NCBI GenBank assembly: GCA_964469265.1
Contig: CAYXYF010000011.1
Location: 5,643-69,642 of the forward strand
DNA length: 64,000 nucleotides
Source: JAEYZS01 sp964469265
GTDB lineage: Bacteria; Bdellovibrionota; Bdellovibrionia; Bdellovibrionales; JAEYZS01
Reading direction: 5' to 3'
Of the stretch, positions 1 through 8,910 are shown piece after piece (positions within the stretch are counted from its first letter, which is position 1; every line of letters starts with the position of its first letter). The translations under genes and the position numbers were made by a program. The notes under the pieces are model-generated. The model worked only from the letters and a program-made list of their open reading frames with translations. It ran no database searches and had not been told where the DNA came from.

Positions 1-1476
1 CTCAGACCAAATTAAGCTATATGCGGCTTCCTCTCTCAGCGTCTGTGAAGACGATTCATTAACAATTTCAAAATAAATTGAAGACGCTCTTTCATAATTT
101 TGGAGGTAATACTCAATATCTGCTAACTCCAACTTTGCATAGTATTTATAAGTACTCCATGGGTATTGACTAATGAAATTTGAATATCGATCTTTAGCAA
201 TCTGCAATTGCTTCGTATCTTTATTTCGGTAACCTTTTTCTGAATGGAACTCTGCGCTTTTAATCAGGTTAAATTCTAACGTATCCTGCGCATCAAAATA
301 TGCGGTTTTATATTCAGCGTTGCTTTCCCACCATTTCTGATCGTGTGTTAATGTCTGAACGAACTCGCTTCGGATCTGATTTGCACGTTCGTAATCCTGG
401 TTATCCTCGAAGCTCTTTATGATTTCTTGGTACATGAGAGGTAATTGTCGAGCGGTTTTAAATCGCTTGGTTGCGACAGCGTAAACCTCGCGCATTGACC
501 TTTCATCCAGTCTCTTTTTATACAATAGGCCCAATCTGTAATATGCCTCTGGTAAGTATTCATAGGCAATGGCTGCGTTGGGATCGTTACTTAAGATCGT
601 AGCTAAATAATCTAAACTCTCATCTAAAATGACTTGATCGTCTAGACTTCTATAAGAACTACTATCGATTTCTTTTATGGCCATCTCAAAAGCACGAACA
701 GCGTTTTTATAATGTCTTTCCGCAAAATATGTCGCGCCCAGTTTATAAAGACCCTTTGTATAAAAAGTGCCTTTAAGCTTTATCAGCCTAGCGTAGGTTT
801 GGGCAGCTCTGCGGTAATCTCTTTTTACAAAATAAATTTCCCCAAGCCTCCATGCTACCTCTTCGGAATATCCAGATGTCGGATAGTTTTTAAGAAGGGA
901 TTCGTAAAATGCAATGGACTGGTCTGCCTGAGACATTTCCTCATGGGCGATCCCTAAAAGATAATAAGCCTTATCTCCCAGTGCAGATTCAGTAAACTTT
1001 GCCACAAAAAGTTTTGCAAACAGTATAGCTCTTCTGTAGTTTGGAACTGGGATTTCATTTGAAGAATGGTTAAAGTTCTTCATCTTATTATTAAACTCAA
1101 GGCTCGCCTTTTCAAAATAGAGCTGCGCAAGTCGAATTAACAAGACGTCATCTAAAGAGTCCACACCATTGGCTTTAATGAATTTATTAAATTCTTCAAT
1201 AAGAGTAGAATTACTTAAAATAAGATTTCGCTCAGTACGGTCCAGTTTCTCGTTAAAAATCTCAGCAAGGCGTTTTTTTCGCCATTCTCGTACCATTTCC
1301 GATGCATGTCTTTGGGTACTCAAATAATCCCTTGAAGCCTGTACGTATTCTCGGTAGGAATTATAAATCAACTCTTCATGATTCACCTTCGGAGTGGCCT
1401 CCTGTGCATAGGCCACCATCTGCCCGAGACATACAATACTAAAGATAAGAATGTTGTTTCTAAATTTCTTTAGCAT
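1..1476 (-). CDS. Exported TPR-repeat protein, C-terminal end outside the window
   Basis: An open minus-strand frame runs from ATG at 1476 to the window edge (492 codons, no stop seen). It starts with a signal peptide (MLKKFRNNILIFSIVCLGQM, cleaved about residue 24 after AYA). The body is a series of helical repeats with TPR spacing, for example KAYYLLGIAHEEMSQADQS and EEVAWRLGEIYFVKRDYRRA, so a periplasmic or outer-membrane-associated scaffold is likely. The start overlaps the stop of the upstream TPR gene (TAATG), indicating translational coupling. Paired TPR proteins beside cell-wall enzymes recall gliding or envelope machines of related bacteria, but that link is only inference. Confidence 0.8.
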   Translation of the reverse strand, partial: MLKKFRNNILIFSIVCLGQMVAYAQEATPKVNHEELIYNSYREYVQASRDYLSTQRHASEMVREWRKKRLAEIFNEKLDRTERNLILSNSTLIEEFNKFIKANGVDSLDDVLLIRLAQLYFEKASLEFNNKMKNFNHSSNEIPVPNYRRAILFAKLFVAKFTESALGDKAYYLLGIAHEEMSQADQSIAFYESLLKNYPTSGYSEEVAWRLGEIYFVKRDYRRAAQTYARLIKLKGTFYTKGLYKLGATYFAERHYKNAVRAFEMAIKEIDSSSYRSLDDQVILDESLDYLATILSNDPNAAIAYEYLPEAYYRLGLLYKKRLDERSMREVYAVATKRFKTARQLPLMYQEIIKSFEDNQDYERANQIRSEFVQTLTHDQKWWESNAEYKTAYFDAQDTLEFNLIKSAEFHSEKGYRNKDTKQLQIAKDRYSNFISQYPWSTYKYYAKLELADIEYYLQNYERASSIYFEIVNESSSQTLREEAAYSLIWSE

Positions 1477-2816
1477 TACTTTCCTAAATAATCCTCTACA
1501 TGGGTAATTTCTCTTTTGTAAGATTCAAGAACCTCGGAGAGTGTGCGCTTACCTTCAGTGCGGACTGCCCAGAAGTTTTCAATCTCTCCCATGTTTGCTT
1601 TAAATTCCACAGCATCGATACTTCTTTTCGAGTCAGAAATCTGCTTTTCTATTGTTGCAAGCACTAACTCTTTTTGAGCCCGTTGCGTTTTAATCACTTG
1701 AGCAAGATAGGATCTGAGCTCTGGGCTTTTTAATCTTCGGACCGTAGAGATCTCAGTATTCAACGCCATAATATATTTGAGATTATCATCTAAGGCCTTA
1801 ACGTCAGATGCTGGCGCCCATGCGCTCATATGCTTCCTAAACTCCCCTATAAAAGCGTAATCTTCATTCAAAAGCTGAGAGTAGCTTCGCAGTTTCGAAA
1901 GCTTTGCACTGAGGTCAGCTGGAATCTTAGTCTTCAGGTTTGTTTTTTTAAATTCTTGCACTTCCGTTTTTAATTTTGCAAATAGCTCTTGAGACTTCTC
2001 TCTGTTTTGTGAAATCAGCTCAATATATGCTTCAAGATATTTTGCACGAAAATAAACTGGCGCACCAAAAACCTGATTATGGACTGAGCGGCTAGTAAAG
2101 TGAGAAATAAGAATTTTCAGCACACCCCTAGCAGAGATAAGATTTCTCGTTTTAAAAAGCGCCCACGCCTGCTCTTCCAAAGTTGAAATATAAAAATCGC
2201 TATTTACAGATAGCGTCTGAAAATTGTTAACAGCCTCGCTATAGCGACCTTCGGCAAGATAGCATCTCGCATGGATAACATGGATAAGATCTCGGAAGTG
2301 TAATGAAGTGTTATCGGTAACTTTTTTCTGTGCGGTTTTCATTTCATTTATGCACAAAGAGGGCTTTGAAAGCTTCAAATACAGGGACGCTTTTAGAAAG
2401 TGATATTCTAATCGGTGATAATCTTCTGGAATCTTTTCGATGAAATCGACAGCATCCACATACTTATCCATATGGATCAGAGATTTTGCACAATAAAAGC
2501 GCATCTCAACTTTATATGGGCCAGAATTCGACTCCCGTTTGCAGTAACCTAAAAAGTCTTTGTATGGCAAAGTGACTTGTCTAGTGACAACGATGTTTTC
2601 AATGTGCTTTGCATCTAACGCCTTGGGTGTGTTCTTATATACGAGGTCATAGAGTCTGAAACTACCGAAGAAATCACCACGCATAAAAGCTGACTCAGCT
2701 TCTACTAAAACTTTGCTAGAATGAAGGTCATATTCTTTATCAGATTTTTTAGTTTCAGCTGAAACCCCAACCGTAGACAAAGTAATAATAATAAACCCAG
2801 CAACTTTTAAGAGCAC
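1476..2816 (-). CDS. Exported TPR-like helical repeat protein
   Basis: 446 residues from a GTG start, chosen because AGGAGG lies just upstream. The N-terminus is a signal peptide ending near VGVSA (residue 20). The rest is almost all helical, with TPR-like units such as SAFMRGDFFGSFRLYDLVYK near residues 43-62 and CYLAEGRYSEAVNNFQTLSV in the middle, and a coiled-coil-like C-terminus. No enzyme motif is visible. Its stop overlaps the start of the next TPR gene, so the two products probably act together in the periplasm. The family is not recognised beyond the TPR fold. Confidence 0.8.
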   Translation of the reverse strand: MLLKVAGFIIITLSTVGVSAETKKSDKEYDLHSSKVLVEAESAFMRGDFFGSFRLYDLVYKNTPKALDAKHIENIVVTRQVTLPYKDFLGYCKRESNSGPYKVEMRFYCAKSLIHMDKYVDAVDFIEKIPEDYHRLEYHFLKASLYLKLSKPSLCINEMKTAQKKVTDNTSLHFRDLIHVIHARCYLAEGRYSEAVNNFQTLSVNSDFYISTLEEQAWALFKTRNLISARGVLKILISHFTSRSVHNQVFGAPVYFRAKYLEAYIELISQNREKSQELFAKLKTEVQEFKKTNLKTKIPADLSAKLSKLRSYSQLLNEDYAFIGEFRKHMSAWAPASDVKALDDNLKYIMALNTEISTVRRLKSPELRSYLAQVIKTQRAQKELVLATIEKQISDSKRSIDAVEFKANMGEIENFWAVRTEGKRTLSEVLESYKREITHVEDYLGK

Positions 2817-2843
2817 TTAACCTCCTGTCAAATAACTCTCTAA

Positions 2844-3407
2844 TTAATGTGAAATCTTGAGTTGTGGCTTTTCCCTAAAGTCAGCGAATACTCCGCCGCT
2901 TTCAAATGCACTAACCGTAATTCGATCTTCATCTTTAATTTCTAAATTTAGGCTGCCTTCACGAACAACTCGGTAATCTTTAACATAAGAAAAAACACCA
3001 CTATCATTTCCACGGTAAACTACCTGCACTTCAAACTTATAAGGGCCTGGGACAATTTTGGTTTCAAATTCGTTTTGCGGAACTTCGCGCTTAGCACTCG
3101 CAACCAATCTGTTTTCCGCAACGAATTGATAAATAATTTCTCCATTGAGCTTGTAAGTGACGGAATCAATTAAGTATCCCTTTCCAATTTTATTATCAAA
3201 AGCAACGATGAGCGATTTTCGTGATCCATCCAGTCCTTCTTTTTTAAGCAAGTCTTTCAAAACCAAAACTTGAGTTTTCTCGCTCATGATTTCTGTTTTT
3301 AGAGCATCCACTTGTGCAGAAATTGCCGACGTATTAATTTTTTTGGCATGGGCATTTGGTAAAGCAAATCCATATATTACAGCCAATATAAGTATAAAAT
3401 TCCTCAT
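2844..3407 (-). CDS. Small exported protein of unknown function
   Basis: 187 residues with a clear signal peptide (MRNFILILAVIYGFALPNAHA). Residues about 25-55 form a short amphipathic helix (VDALKTEIMSEKTQVLVLKD). The rest is rich in alternating hydrophobic residues, suggesting a beta-sandwich (KFEVQVVYRGND, LNLEIKDEDRITVSAF). No cysteine pair or catalytic motif is seen. It lies 27 bases upstream of the first TPR gene and downstream of a lytic transglycosylase on the same strand, so it is probably part of one envelope operon. Function unknown. Confidence 0.7.
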   Translation of the reverse strand: MRNFILILAVIYGFALPNAHAKKINTSAISAQVDALKTEIMSEKTQVLVLKDLLKKEGLDGSRKSLIVAFDNKIGKGYLIDSVTYKLNGEIIYQFVAENRLVASAKREVPQNEFETKIVPGPYKFEVQVVYRGNDSGVFSYVKDYRVVREGSLNLEIKDEDRITVSAFESGGVFADFREKPQLKISH

Positions 3408-3470
3408 ACTATTATTAGACTCTATTTTTAGAGAAATTGAAATAACACACGTTGGGCTCTAGACAAAAGA

Positions 3471-4964
3471 TCACTGTGGAATATCGATAATTTGCCCTGG
3501 TCTAATGACCCGCGGATCAATGTCTTGGTTTGCTTGCATGATACTATCAATGCTAATCCTAAACTGTTTTGAAATGTCGTAGATCGTATCACCCTTTTCA
3601 ACTCGGTAACTCACAGTTGTTCCTGATAGATTTTCACGCGCACGCTTAACTGGTGCAGTACTCAAGAAAGTCACAAATCTTTGTTCTTCGTTTAGAGGAA
3701 CACGGACCTTTGTCCGAGCTGGAATCCGAACAGAACCGCGAACAATTAAGTTTGAAAAGTGTGGATTTAAATTAATGATTTCTTTTGGGTCATTACCATA
3801 AAACTCTTTTAAGTCTTTAAACGAAAGAGATCTTTGTATTCGTGTTTCAAAATATGGAACTTCGTCTGCCCACTTCACATCACCAAAATATTTATTAGCA
3901 TTTTTTTCTATTTCAATTGCCGCAAGAAAGCTGGGATAAAAACTTTCAGAAGCAAATCCAAATCTCGAGGTCGGGTTGGTTCCATAGATTTCAGCAAGAT
4001 TCTTCGTACCAGCTTTTTCGACGATTCGTCTGATTCCAGCTGCGCCATAGTTATATGCCGTTACTGCCAGAGGCCAACTCTCCAACGTTTTGTAATTTTG
4101 TCTCAGGAGCTTTGCTGCTGCGTGAGCCGCAATAACAGGATCGTTTCTTTCGTCAATCGTAGCGTTAACGGTCATATAGAGCCTGCCAGTACTTCTCATG
4201 AACTGCCAGACTCCACTTGCTCCAACTCTTGAACGTGCTCTTATATTAAAGGAACTTTCAACAAACGGAAGACGCGTGAGCTCTTTTGGCATCTTGTATT
4301 CAGCAAAAATTTCCTCAATCTCTCGGATGTAGCGCCCCGAATAGTAAATTCCTTGTATAAATCTATCTCGCTGACCCAGCTGAAATCTTAGGCGTCCCTT
4401 TTTTGATGCTTCGATAAATTTGTTCTCGTCAGTTATGGACTCAAACATCTTCCAGTAGCGCAACTCTTCACGGTTAATCTGCTTCGGATCCGTTACAGTT
4501 TGAAGTTTTTCAAGAATCGCTATAACACTGTCTCTTTTGTCGTCAATAAACTTCTTCTGTGCTTTGTACCTTTCACGGCTTGAGAGAGATTTGTCTCGGT
4601 CAATATGAGTAAAGTCCACTGGGATGTAAACCAGATGCGGGTACCGACTATCGTGCAAAACCCCCTGCGAGGTTGTATATTTCGAATAAATATCGACCCA
4701 GAACTGAACTCGCTCCTTCAGGGCTTCAGGCACTTTGAAGGTGTCTTGATTATATCCTACGATGCCAGTTTGATCAGCGTAGTTTGGCGCAATCCATTTT
4801 CTCTTATTGGTGTCAGGTAAAATATCTTCTTTGTCGATTCCTTGGTTTTTCTCTTCGACTTCTTGAGTGTGTTCAGCAAGTTGCTGCTCTTCTTCTTGAG
4901 ACATCTCGTTGACCGTTGCACACGCGATGAGAACCAACAATAAAAACAAAAATAATTTTTTCAT
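3471..4964 (-). CDS. Membrane-bound lytic murein transglycosylase (MltD-like, SLT plus LysM)
   Basis: 497 residues. A lipobox (LVLIAC, Cys15) makes it a lipoprotein. The SLT domain occupies about residues 215-360, with the catalytic glutamate at E236 in LPFVESSF, followed by GASGVWQFM and AYNYGAAGI, the conserved family-1 motifs. A LysM domain (VSYRVEKGDTIYDISKQF) ends the protein and should bind peptidoglycan glycans. Family knowledge: such enzymes cleave MurNAc-GlcNAc bonds to 1,6-anhydro products. It lies one base from the PBP4 gene, so two wall-trimming enzymes are co-transcribed. Only one LysM is visible, where E. coli MltD has two. Confidence 0.93.
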   Translation of the reverse strand: MKKLFLFLLLVLIACATVNEMSQEEEQQLAEHTQEVEEKNQGIDKEDILPDTNKRKWIAPNYADQTGIVGYNQDTFKVPEALKERVQFWVDIYSKYTTSQGVLHDSRYPHLVYIPVDFTHIDRDKSLSSRERYKAQKKFIDDKRDSVIAILEKLQTVTDPKQINREELRYWKMFESITDENKFIEASKKGRLRFQLGQRDRFIQGIYYSGRYIREIEEIFAEYKMPKELTRLPFVESSFNIRARSRVGASGVWQFMRSTGRLYMTVNATIDERNDPVIAAHAAAKLLRQNYKTLESWPLAVTAYNYGAAGIRRIVEKAGTKNLAEIYGTNPTSRFGFASESFYPSFLAAIEIEKNANKYFGDVKWADEVPYFETRIQRSLSFKDLKEFYGNDPKEIINLNPHFSNLIVRGSVRIPARTKVRVPLNEEQRFVTFLSTAPVKRARENLSGTTVSYRVEKGDTIYDISKQFRISIDSIMQANQDIDPRVIRPGQIIDIPQ

Positions 4965-4965
4965 A

Positions 4966-6399
4966 TTACAAACTCGTTATATTCATAGCCGCTCTATCGA
5001 ATAGGTCGCGGGCATTCGACTCTTTGCCTTTTCCATTATACACAAATACAAAAGTATATACCTCTCCTTTTGAATTTGCAGCGTAACCAGCTAAACCCAC
5101 CACTCCTGACAGAAGGCCAGTCTTAGCTCGAATCAGCCGGCTCTCTTTTAAGCTCTTCATCCTGCTTGAAAGAGTTCCCTCATGGTTTGGCACAGCCATC
5201 GTGCTAAGGAGGTAAGACGAAATGGCAAAATCCGCCTTTGCTCGAGTCATTAACAGACCTAAGTCTTGCGGGCTAATTTTATTATCATTTGAGAACCCAG
5301 AGGGGCTCACAAAGTCATAAGAAGTTCGCTTTAAGCCATAGTTTGTTTCTAGAATTTCTTTAATAAGGTCAACGCCAGTTCCAATATTTCCCTGTTTGCC
5401 CGTTCTTTTCACGACGATATTTTTTGTCAGGGCCTCTGCTAGGAAGTTGTTAGAGTATTTCATCATTCCATCGATTAAGGCATAATAAGTCCAACCCTTC
5501 ACTTCCGAGAGGAGTTGGGACTTTGAAGGAACTTTAGTGATTTCTACGTCTTCGTTTTCCACCACGATGTCTCTTTGTTTTAAAAATGAAATTAGGTTTT
5601 TTGCAGTCCAAAGATGAGGGTAGGTCACGTTGACATACTTGACCGCTTCAGGGCGGTTTGCACCCATGCTCCCTGACACCAGTAGAGTTTCACCATCCTT
5701 ATTTTTTTGTTTATCAATAATTATTGCAGGAAACTTTGACCCTTTAACCGTCGTGGTCTTATTGATGACTTTAAAATAATCAGACGGGGGATCCACTTGG
5801 ACACGAAGGGGTTGTCCGACTTTACTTGGCGAAACATATACATTAGCCGTATTCCAGTTAAAAGAAACTCCTGCTACTGGAGCATCATAAGCGCGGCTTA
5901 CCCTTCTGTCTTTCCTGCTATCATCAAAATAATTCTCATCAAATATAGACCCGTCAACTCGGATTGGACCTTTAATTTTTTTGATACCTGTGCGTGCTAA
6001 GTTGTTCACCAAAACCCACATGTTCTCAGAGATTAAGCTCGGATCACCGTGCCCTTGAATGTATAACGGTCCATCTAAGTAAGTTTCATTTAAAGAGCCC
6101 ACGGAACGCAGCTCCGTTATATTACGCTCTTCTGGTGCAAAAACTTTAAACGCGGCAATCCCGGTAAGTATTTTAGATAAAGAGGCTGGAACAAATTTTT
6201 TCTCTGCGTTGTTTTCGTACACAATTCCGTTAGGTCCTGCGACATAAATTCCTAAATCGTTAAGCGATATTCCGCCCTTTTTAAAAATACTTTCTAAAGA
6301 CTTTGATTGGCTTTTCGGGTCGGATGGATTTGCTTCGACGAAGTTATTAACAATCCCAAAGAAACTTAAGAAAATAACGAGTAAGAGCATGTGTTTCAT
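4966..6399 (-). CDS. dacB: D-alanyl-D-alanine carboxypeptidase/endopeptidase, PBP4 family
   Basis: All three penicillin-binding motifs of the S13 family are present: SxxK as S73-L-S-K76, SNN in MKYSNNFLAEAL, and KTG in IRAKTGLLSGVVG. A signal peptide (MKHMLLLVIFLSFFGIV) exports it to the periplasm, where this family trims D-Ala and cuts peptide cross-links. An in-frame ATG at 6420 exists, but ATG at 6399 is preferred because GGGGGGA lies about 8 bases upstream and the signal peptide follows directly. It is the first gene of the leftward envelope operon and sits next to a lytic transglycosylase. Length (477 residues) matches DacB. Confidence 0.92.
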   Translation of the reverse strand: MKHMLLLVIFLSFFGIVNNFVEANPSDPKSQSKSLESIFKKGGISLNDLGIYVAGPNGIVYENNAEKKFVPASLSKILTGIAAFKVFAPEERNITELRSVGSLNETYLDGPLYIQGHGDPSLISENMWVLVNNLARTGIKKIKGPIRVDGSIFDENYFDDSRKDRRVSRAYDAPVAGVSFNWNTANVYVSPSKVGQPLRVQVDPPSDYFKVINKTTTVKGSKFPAIIIDKQKNKDGETLLVSGSMGANRPEAVKYVNVTYPHLWTAKNLISFLKQRDIVVENEDVEITKVPSKSQLLSEVKGWTYYALIDGMMKYSNNFLAEALTKNIVVKRTGKQGNIGTGVDLIKEILETNYGLKRTSYDFVSPSGFSNDNKISPQDLGLLMTRAKADFAISSYLLSTMAVPNHEGTLSSRMKSLKESRLIRAKTGLLSGVVGLAGYAANSKGEVYTFVFVYNGKGKESNARDLFDRAAMNITSL

Positions 6400-6460
6400 T
6401 GAAATATCCCCCCGATACATATAAAATCATTCCATGCAGCTGGGGTACATTCAACTTTTA

Positions 6461-7969
6461 ATGAAGAAAATTTTTGTATTAGCATCTCTCGTGATTTCAG
6501 TATTCACGGGGTGCACAAAGAACAATTATGACCCAAAAGAAAGCATCACTATCACATTCACTGCACATCCAAAAAGTATTGATCCACGAATCTCAACAGA
6601 CGCTACTGGGCAACGATTAAACAGTTTAATATTTAGTGCCCTCGTGCGAACTGATTCTGTCGTCGACATTAAGGGCGAAGCTGCTTACAAGTGGGATTAT
6701 AAAAATAAGGTTTATACTTTTTATCTCAGAAACGGACTGACATTCCCTGACGGAGCGCCCCTCACTGAAGAAGACGTCCTATTCTCATTTGAAGAATATC
6801 TTAAACCATCTAGCCCTTTTAAAAGCTCATTTGAACTCATTGACCGCGTGGAAGCAGATTTCTCAGGGGAGGAGCCTATAGTTAAAGTTGTACTCAAAGA
6901 GTTTTCGGCAGTCTTTTTAACAGACTTATCGCTGTTAAAATTGCTACCGAAAAAAGTTGTACAAAAACATGGAGACCAGTTTGGTGAGCATCTTGTGGGT
7001 ACAGGAGCTTTTAAGATCGTTGAGCGAAACTTAAACGGAATCGTACTTGAAGCACGACCAAATCATCCGATCTACGAGCCAAAATTTAAGTACGCCGTCT
7101 TCAAAGTCATTCAAGATGACAGCACTCGTTTTTTAAATGCCTATAAGGGCGCCCTTGATATCGTTCAGTTCGGACTTCCGTTAACTAAAATTTCTTATAT
7201 TGAGCAACAACATAAATACAATGTTTATAAATACCCTGGTTCTTCGATGAACTATATGCTCTTAAACCTTAAAGATAAGGATTTTCAGAATAAAAAATTT
7301 CGTTGGGCGATTTCTAGGGCTATTGATCGTGAAGCGATCATCAAATATAAACTAGAGGGCTATGGGGAAACGGCCACGTCGCTTCTTCCGAGCAATAACC
7401 CCTATCATAATTCAGAGCTTAAACCAGTACAGTACGATCCAGAATTTGCAAAAAAGGAAATCGCCAAGCTGAATCTTAAAAATAAAGAGTTCATCATTAA
7501 GACCTCTAATAACCCCGAGGTTATCGAGTACGCGCGGGTTATTGCCTCGCAACTCACGAACGCTGGCCTCAACGTTAAACTTCAGAGCTACGAGTGGGGA
7601 ACGTTCTATGGTGATGTGCGAGCTGGGAACTTTCAAATGGCAATCATGCGTTGGGTAGGACTCACTGACCCCGATATTTATAGATTGGCGTTTCACTCTC
7701 GAGAATTTCCACCTGGGCGCAATCGTGGTTTTTATAACAACTCAAAGCTTGATCCGATGCTTGACGAAGGTATTACGATAGAAGACATCGAAAAACGAAA
7801 AAAGCATTATAATGCCATTCAAAAAGTCATTTTTGATGATCAAATTATTATTCCTCTCTGGTATAATACGCTGGTAGATATTATTCATAAGCGATTAAAG
7901 GGTTACATCCCGCCCGTAAACGGTGATTTAAGTCCTATTTACGAAATTGAGATTGACGGCAACAACTGA
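6461..7969 (+). CDS. Peptide ABC transporter substrate-binding lipoprotein (SBP family 5)
   Basis: The mature protein follows a lipobox (VISVFTGC), so it is a lipoprotein on the periplasmic side. The order of motifs fits the OppA/DppA family: ITITFTAHPKSIDPRIST near the N-terminus, KVYTFYLRNGLTFPDGAPLT, FRWAISRAIDREAIIKYKLE, and a C-terminal lobe with FQMAIMRWVGLTDPD. Known members bind oligopeptides or other small ligands for ABC import. No permease or ATPase gene is adjacent. The ATG at 6461 is chosen over 6434 because it begins the signal peptide; no strong ribosome-binding site is seen for either. Ligand not predictable. Confidence 0.9.
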   Translation: MKKIFVLASLVISVFTGCTKNNYDPKESITITFTAHPKSIDPRISTDATGQRLNSLIFSALVRTDSVVDIKGEAAYKWDYKNKVYTFYLRNGLTFPDGAPLTEEDVLFSFEEYLKPSSPFKSSFELIDRVEADFSGEEPIVKVVLKEFSAVFLTDLSLLKLLPKKVVQKHGDQFGEHLVGTGAFKIVERNLNGIVLEARPNHPIYEPKFKYAVFKVIQDDSTRFLNAYKGALDIVQFGLPLTKISYIEQQHKYNVYKYPGSSMNYMLLNLKDKDFQNKKFRWAISRAIDREAIIKYKLEGYGETATSLLPSNNPYHNSELKPVQYDPEFAKKEIAKLNLKNKEFIIKTSNNPEVIEYARVIASQLTNAGLNVKLQSYEWGTFYGDVRAGNFQMAIMRWVGLTDPDIYRLAFHSREFPPGRNRGFYNNSKLDPMLDEGITIEDIEKRKKHYNAIQKVIFDDQIIIPLWYNTLVDIIHKRLKGYIPPVNGDLSPIYEIEIDGNN

Positions 7970-7992
7970 ACAGAGAAAGGACTCTCAGTATT

Positions 7993-8910
7993 ATGGAAAT
8001 GAAGCATCGTCACTGGCTGTATTACGTTTGGGCGCCCTTGATTATCACATGGGGGCTTGATCGCATTACAAAAGTCATAGCCGTCGAGCACGTGTCATCG
8101 CTAAAGATGTATGGGTTCATTGGTTTTGTGAAACATCACAACTACGGTGCGATGTTAGGGCTGTTCTCTGACTTACCCCCGGTTTTACGGATTGTCTCTC
8201 TTTCCACTGGCGGCGCATTCTTAATTTTTATTTTCTTTGTTATTCAATATCTTCTTCCTTCACGGCTTACTGTTTTACGCACTGGTCTTGCTATTCTTTT
8301 AGGTGGAATATTAGGTAACGTTGCAGACCGAATTGCATGGGGATATATCGTTGATTTTATTATTCTTGGAAACTATTCCATCACTACCCCTGCATTCAAC
8401 GTCGCTGATATGGTTCAATGGGTTGGTTACGCGATGATTATTTACTCTCTCTTTAAAGACGGTAAAAAATTATGGCCAGAAAACGACACCCGAAAAATGT
8501 TTCTCGTTAACCCTCAGTTTCAGATCAAGTATTCCATAAAACTTGTGGCACTGGGTTTGTCCTTTGCTATTATTGCAGCTGTTTATAGTTACACCTACAT
8601 GAAAGTGACAATTATTGATTTGATTGGACATCAAGTTCATATCGAAGATAAGTTTCTTATTCCTTTTATTTTAACCTTTTCCTTAGTGAGCCTCGCATTT
8701 ATTATCTTTTTATTCTTTGTAGGACTCATGCTGTCTCATAGAGCCGCAGGCCCACTTTACGCCTTTGAAAAGTTCTTAGAAGATTTATCACGAGGAAAAG
8801 TAAGACCACTAAAATTGCGCTCGGGTGATGAGTTCCAGCACCTCGAAGAACTTGCTGAGAAGTTAGGAGAAAAACTAAAGGCTCATCTTGAAAAGACAAA
8901 AAACAACTAA
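7993..8910 (+). CDS. lspA: Signal peptidase II with C-terminal two-helix HAMP-like extension
   Basis: Residues 1-155 are lipoprotein signal peptidase: DRITK near residue 23, HHNYGAMLGLF at 48-58, LLGGILGNVADRIAWGYIVD with catalytic Asp112, and FNVADM with catalytic Asp139. The family cleaves prolipoproteins in the inner membrane; many lipoproteins in this window need it. At 305 residues it is nearly twice the usual length. The extra part has two more membrane segments (about 182-203 and 222-246) and a HAMP-like helix pair (about 250-295, with RAAGPLYAFEKF and SGDEFQHLEE). This tail resembles the whole protein at 17782-18396. Its stop overlaps the convergent exonuclease gene by 4 bases. Confidence 0.93.
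   Translation: MEMKHRHWLYYVWAPLIITWGLDRITKVIAVEHVSSLKMYGFIGFVKHHNYGAMLGLFSDLPPVLRIVSLSTGGAFLIFIFFVIQYLLPSRLTVLRTGLAILLGGILGNVADRIAWGYIVDFIILGNYSITTPAFNVADMVQWVGYAMIIYSLFKDGKKLWPENDTRKMFLVNPQFQIKYSIKLVALGLSFAIIAAVYSYTYMKVTIIDLIGHQVHIEDKFLIPFILTFSLVSLAFIIFLFFVGLMLSHRAAGPLYAFEKFLEDLSRGKVRPLKLRSGDEFQHLEELAEKLGEKLKAHLEKTKNN

Noticed and set aside
712..957. Plus-strand frame of 81 codons within the TPR gene
   Set aside because: Shadow of the minus-strand TPR gene that continues across the whole left edge.
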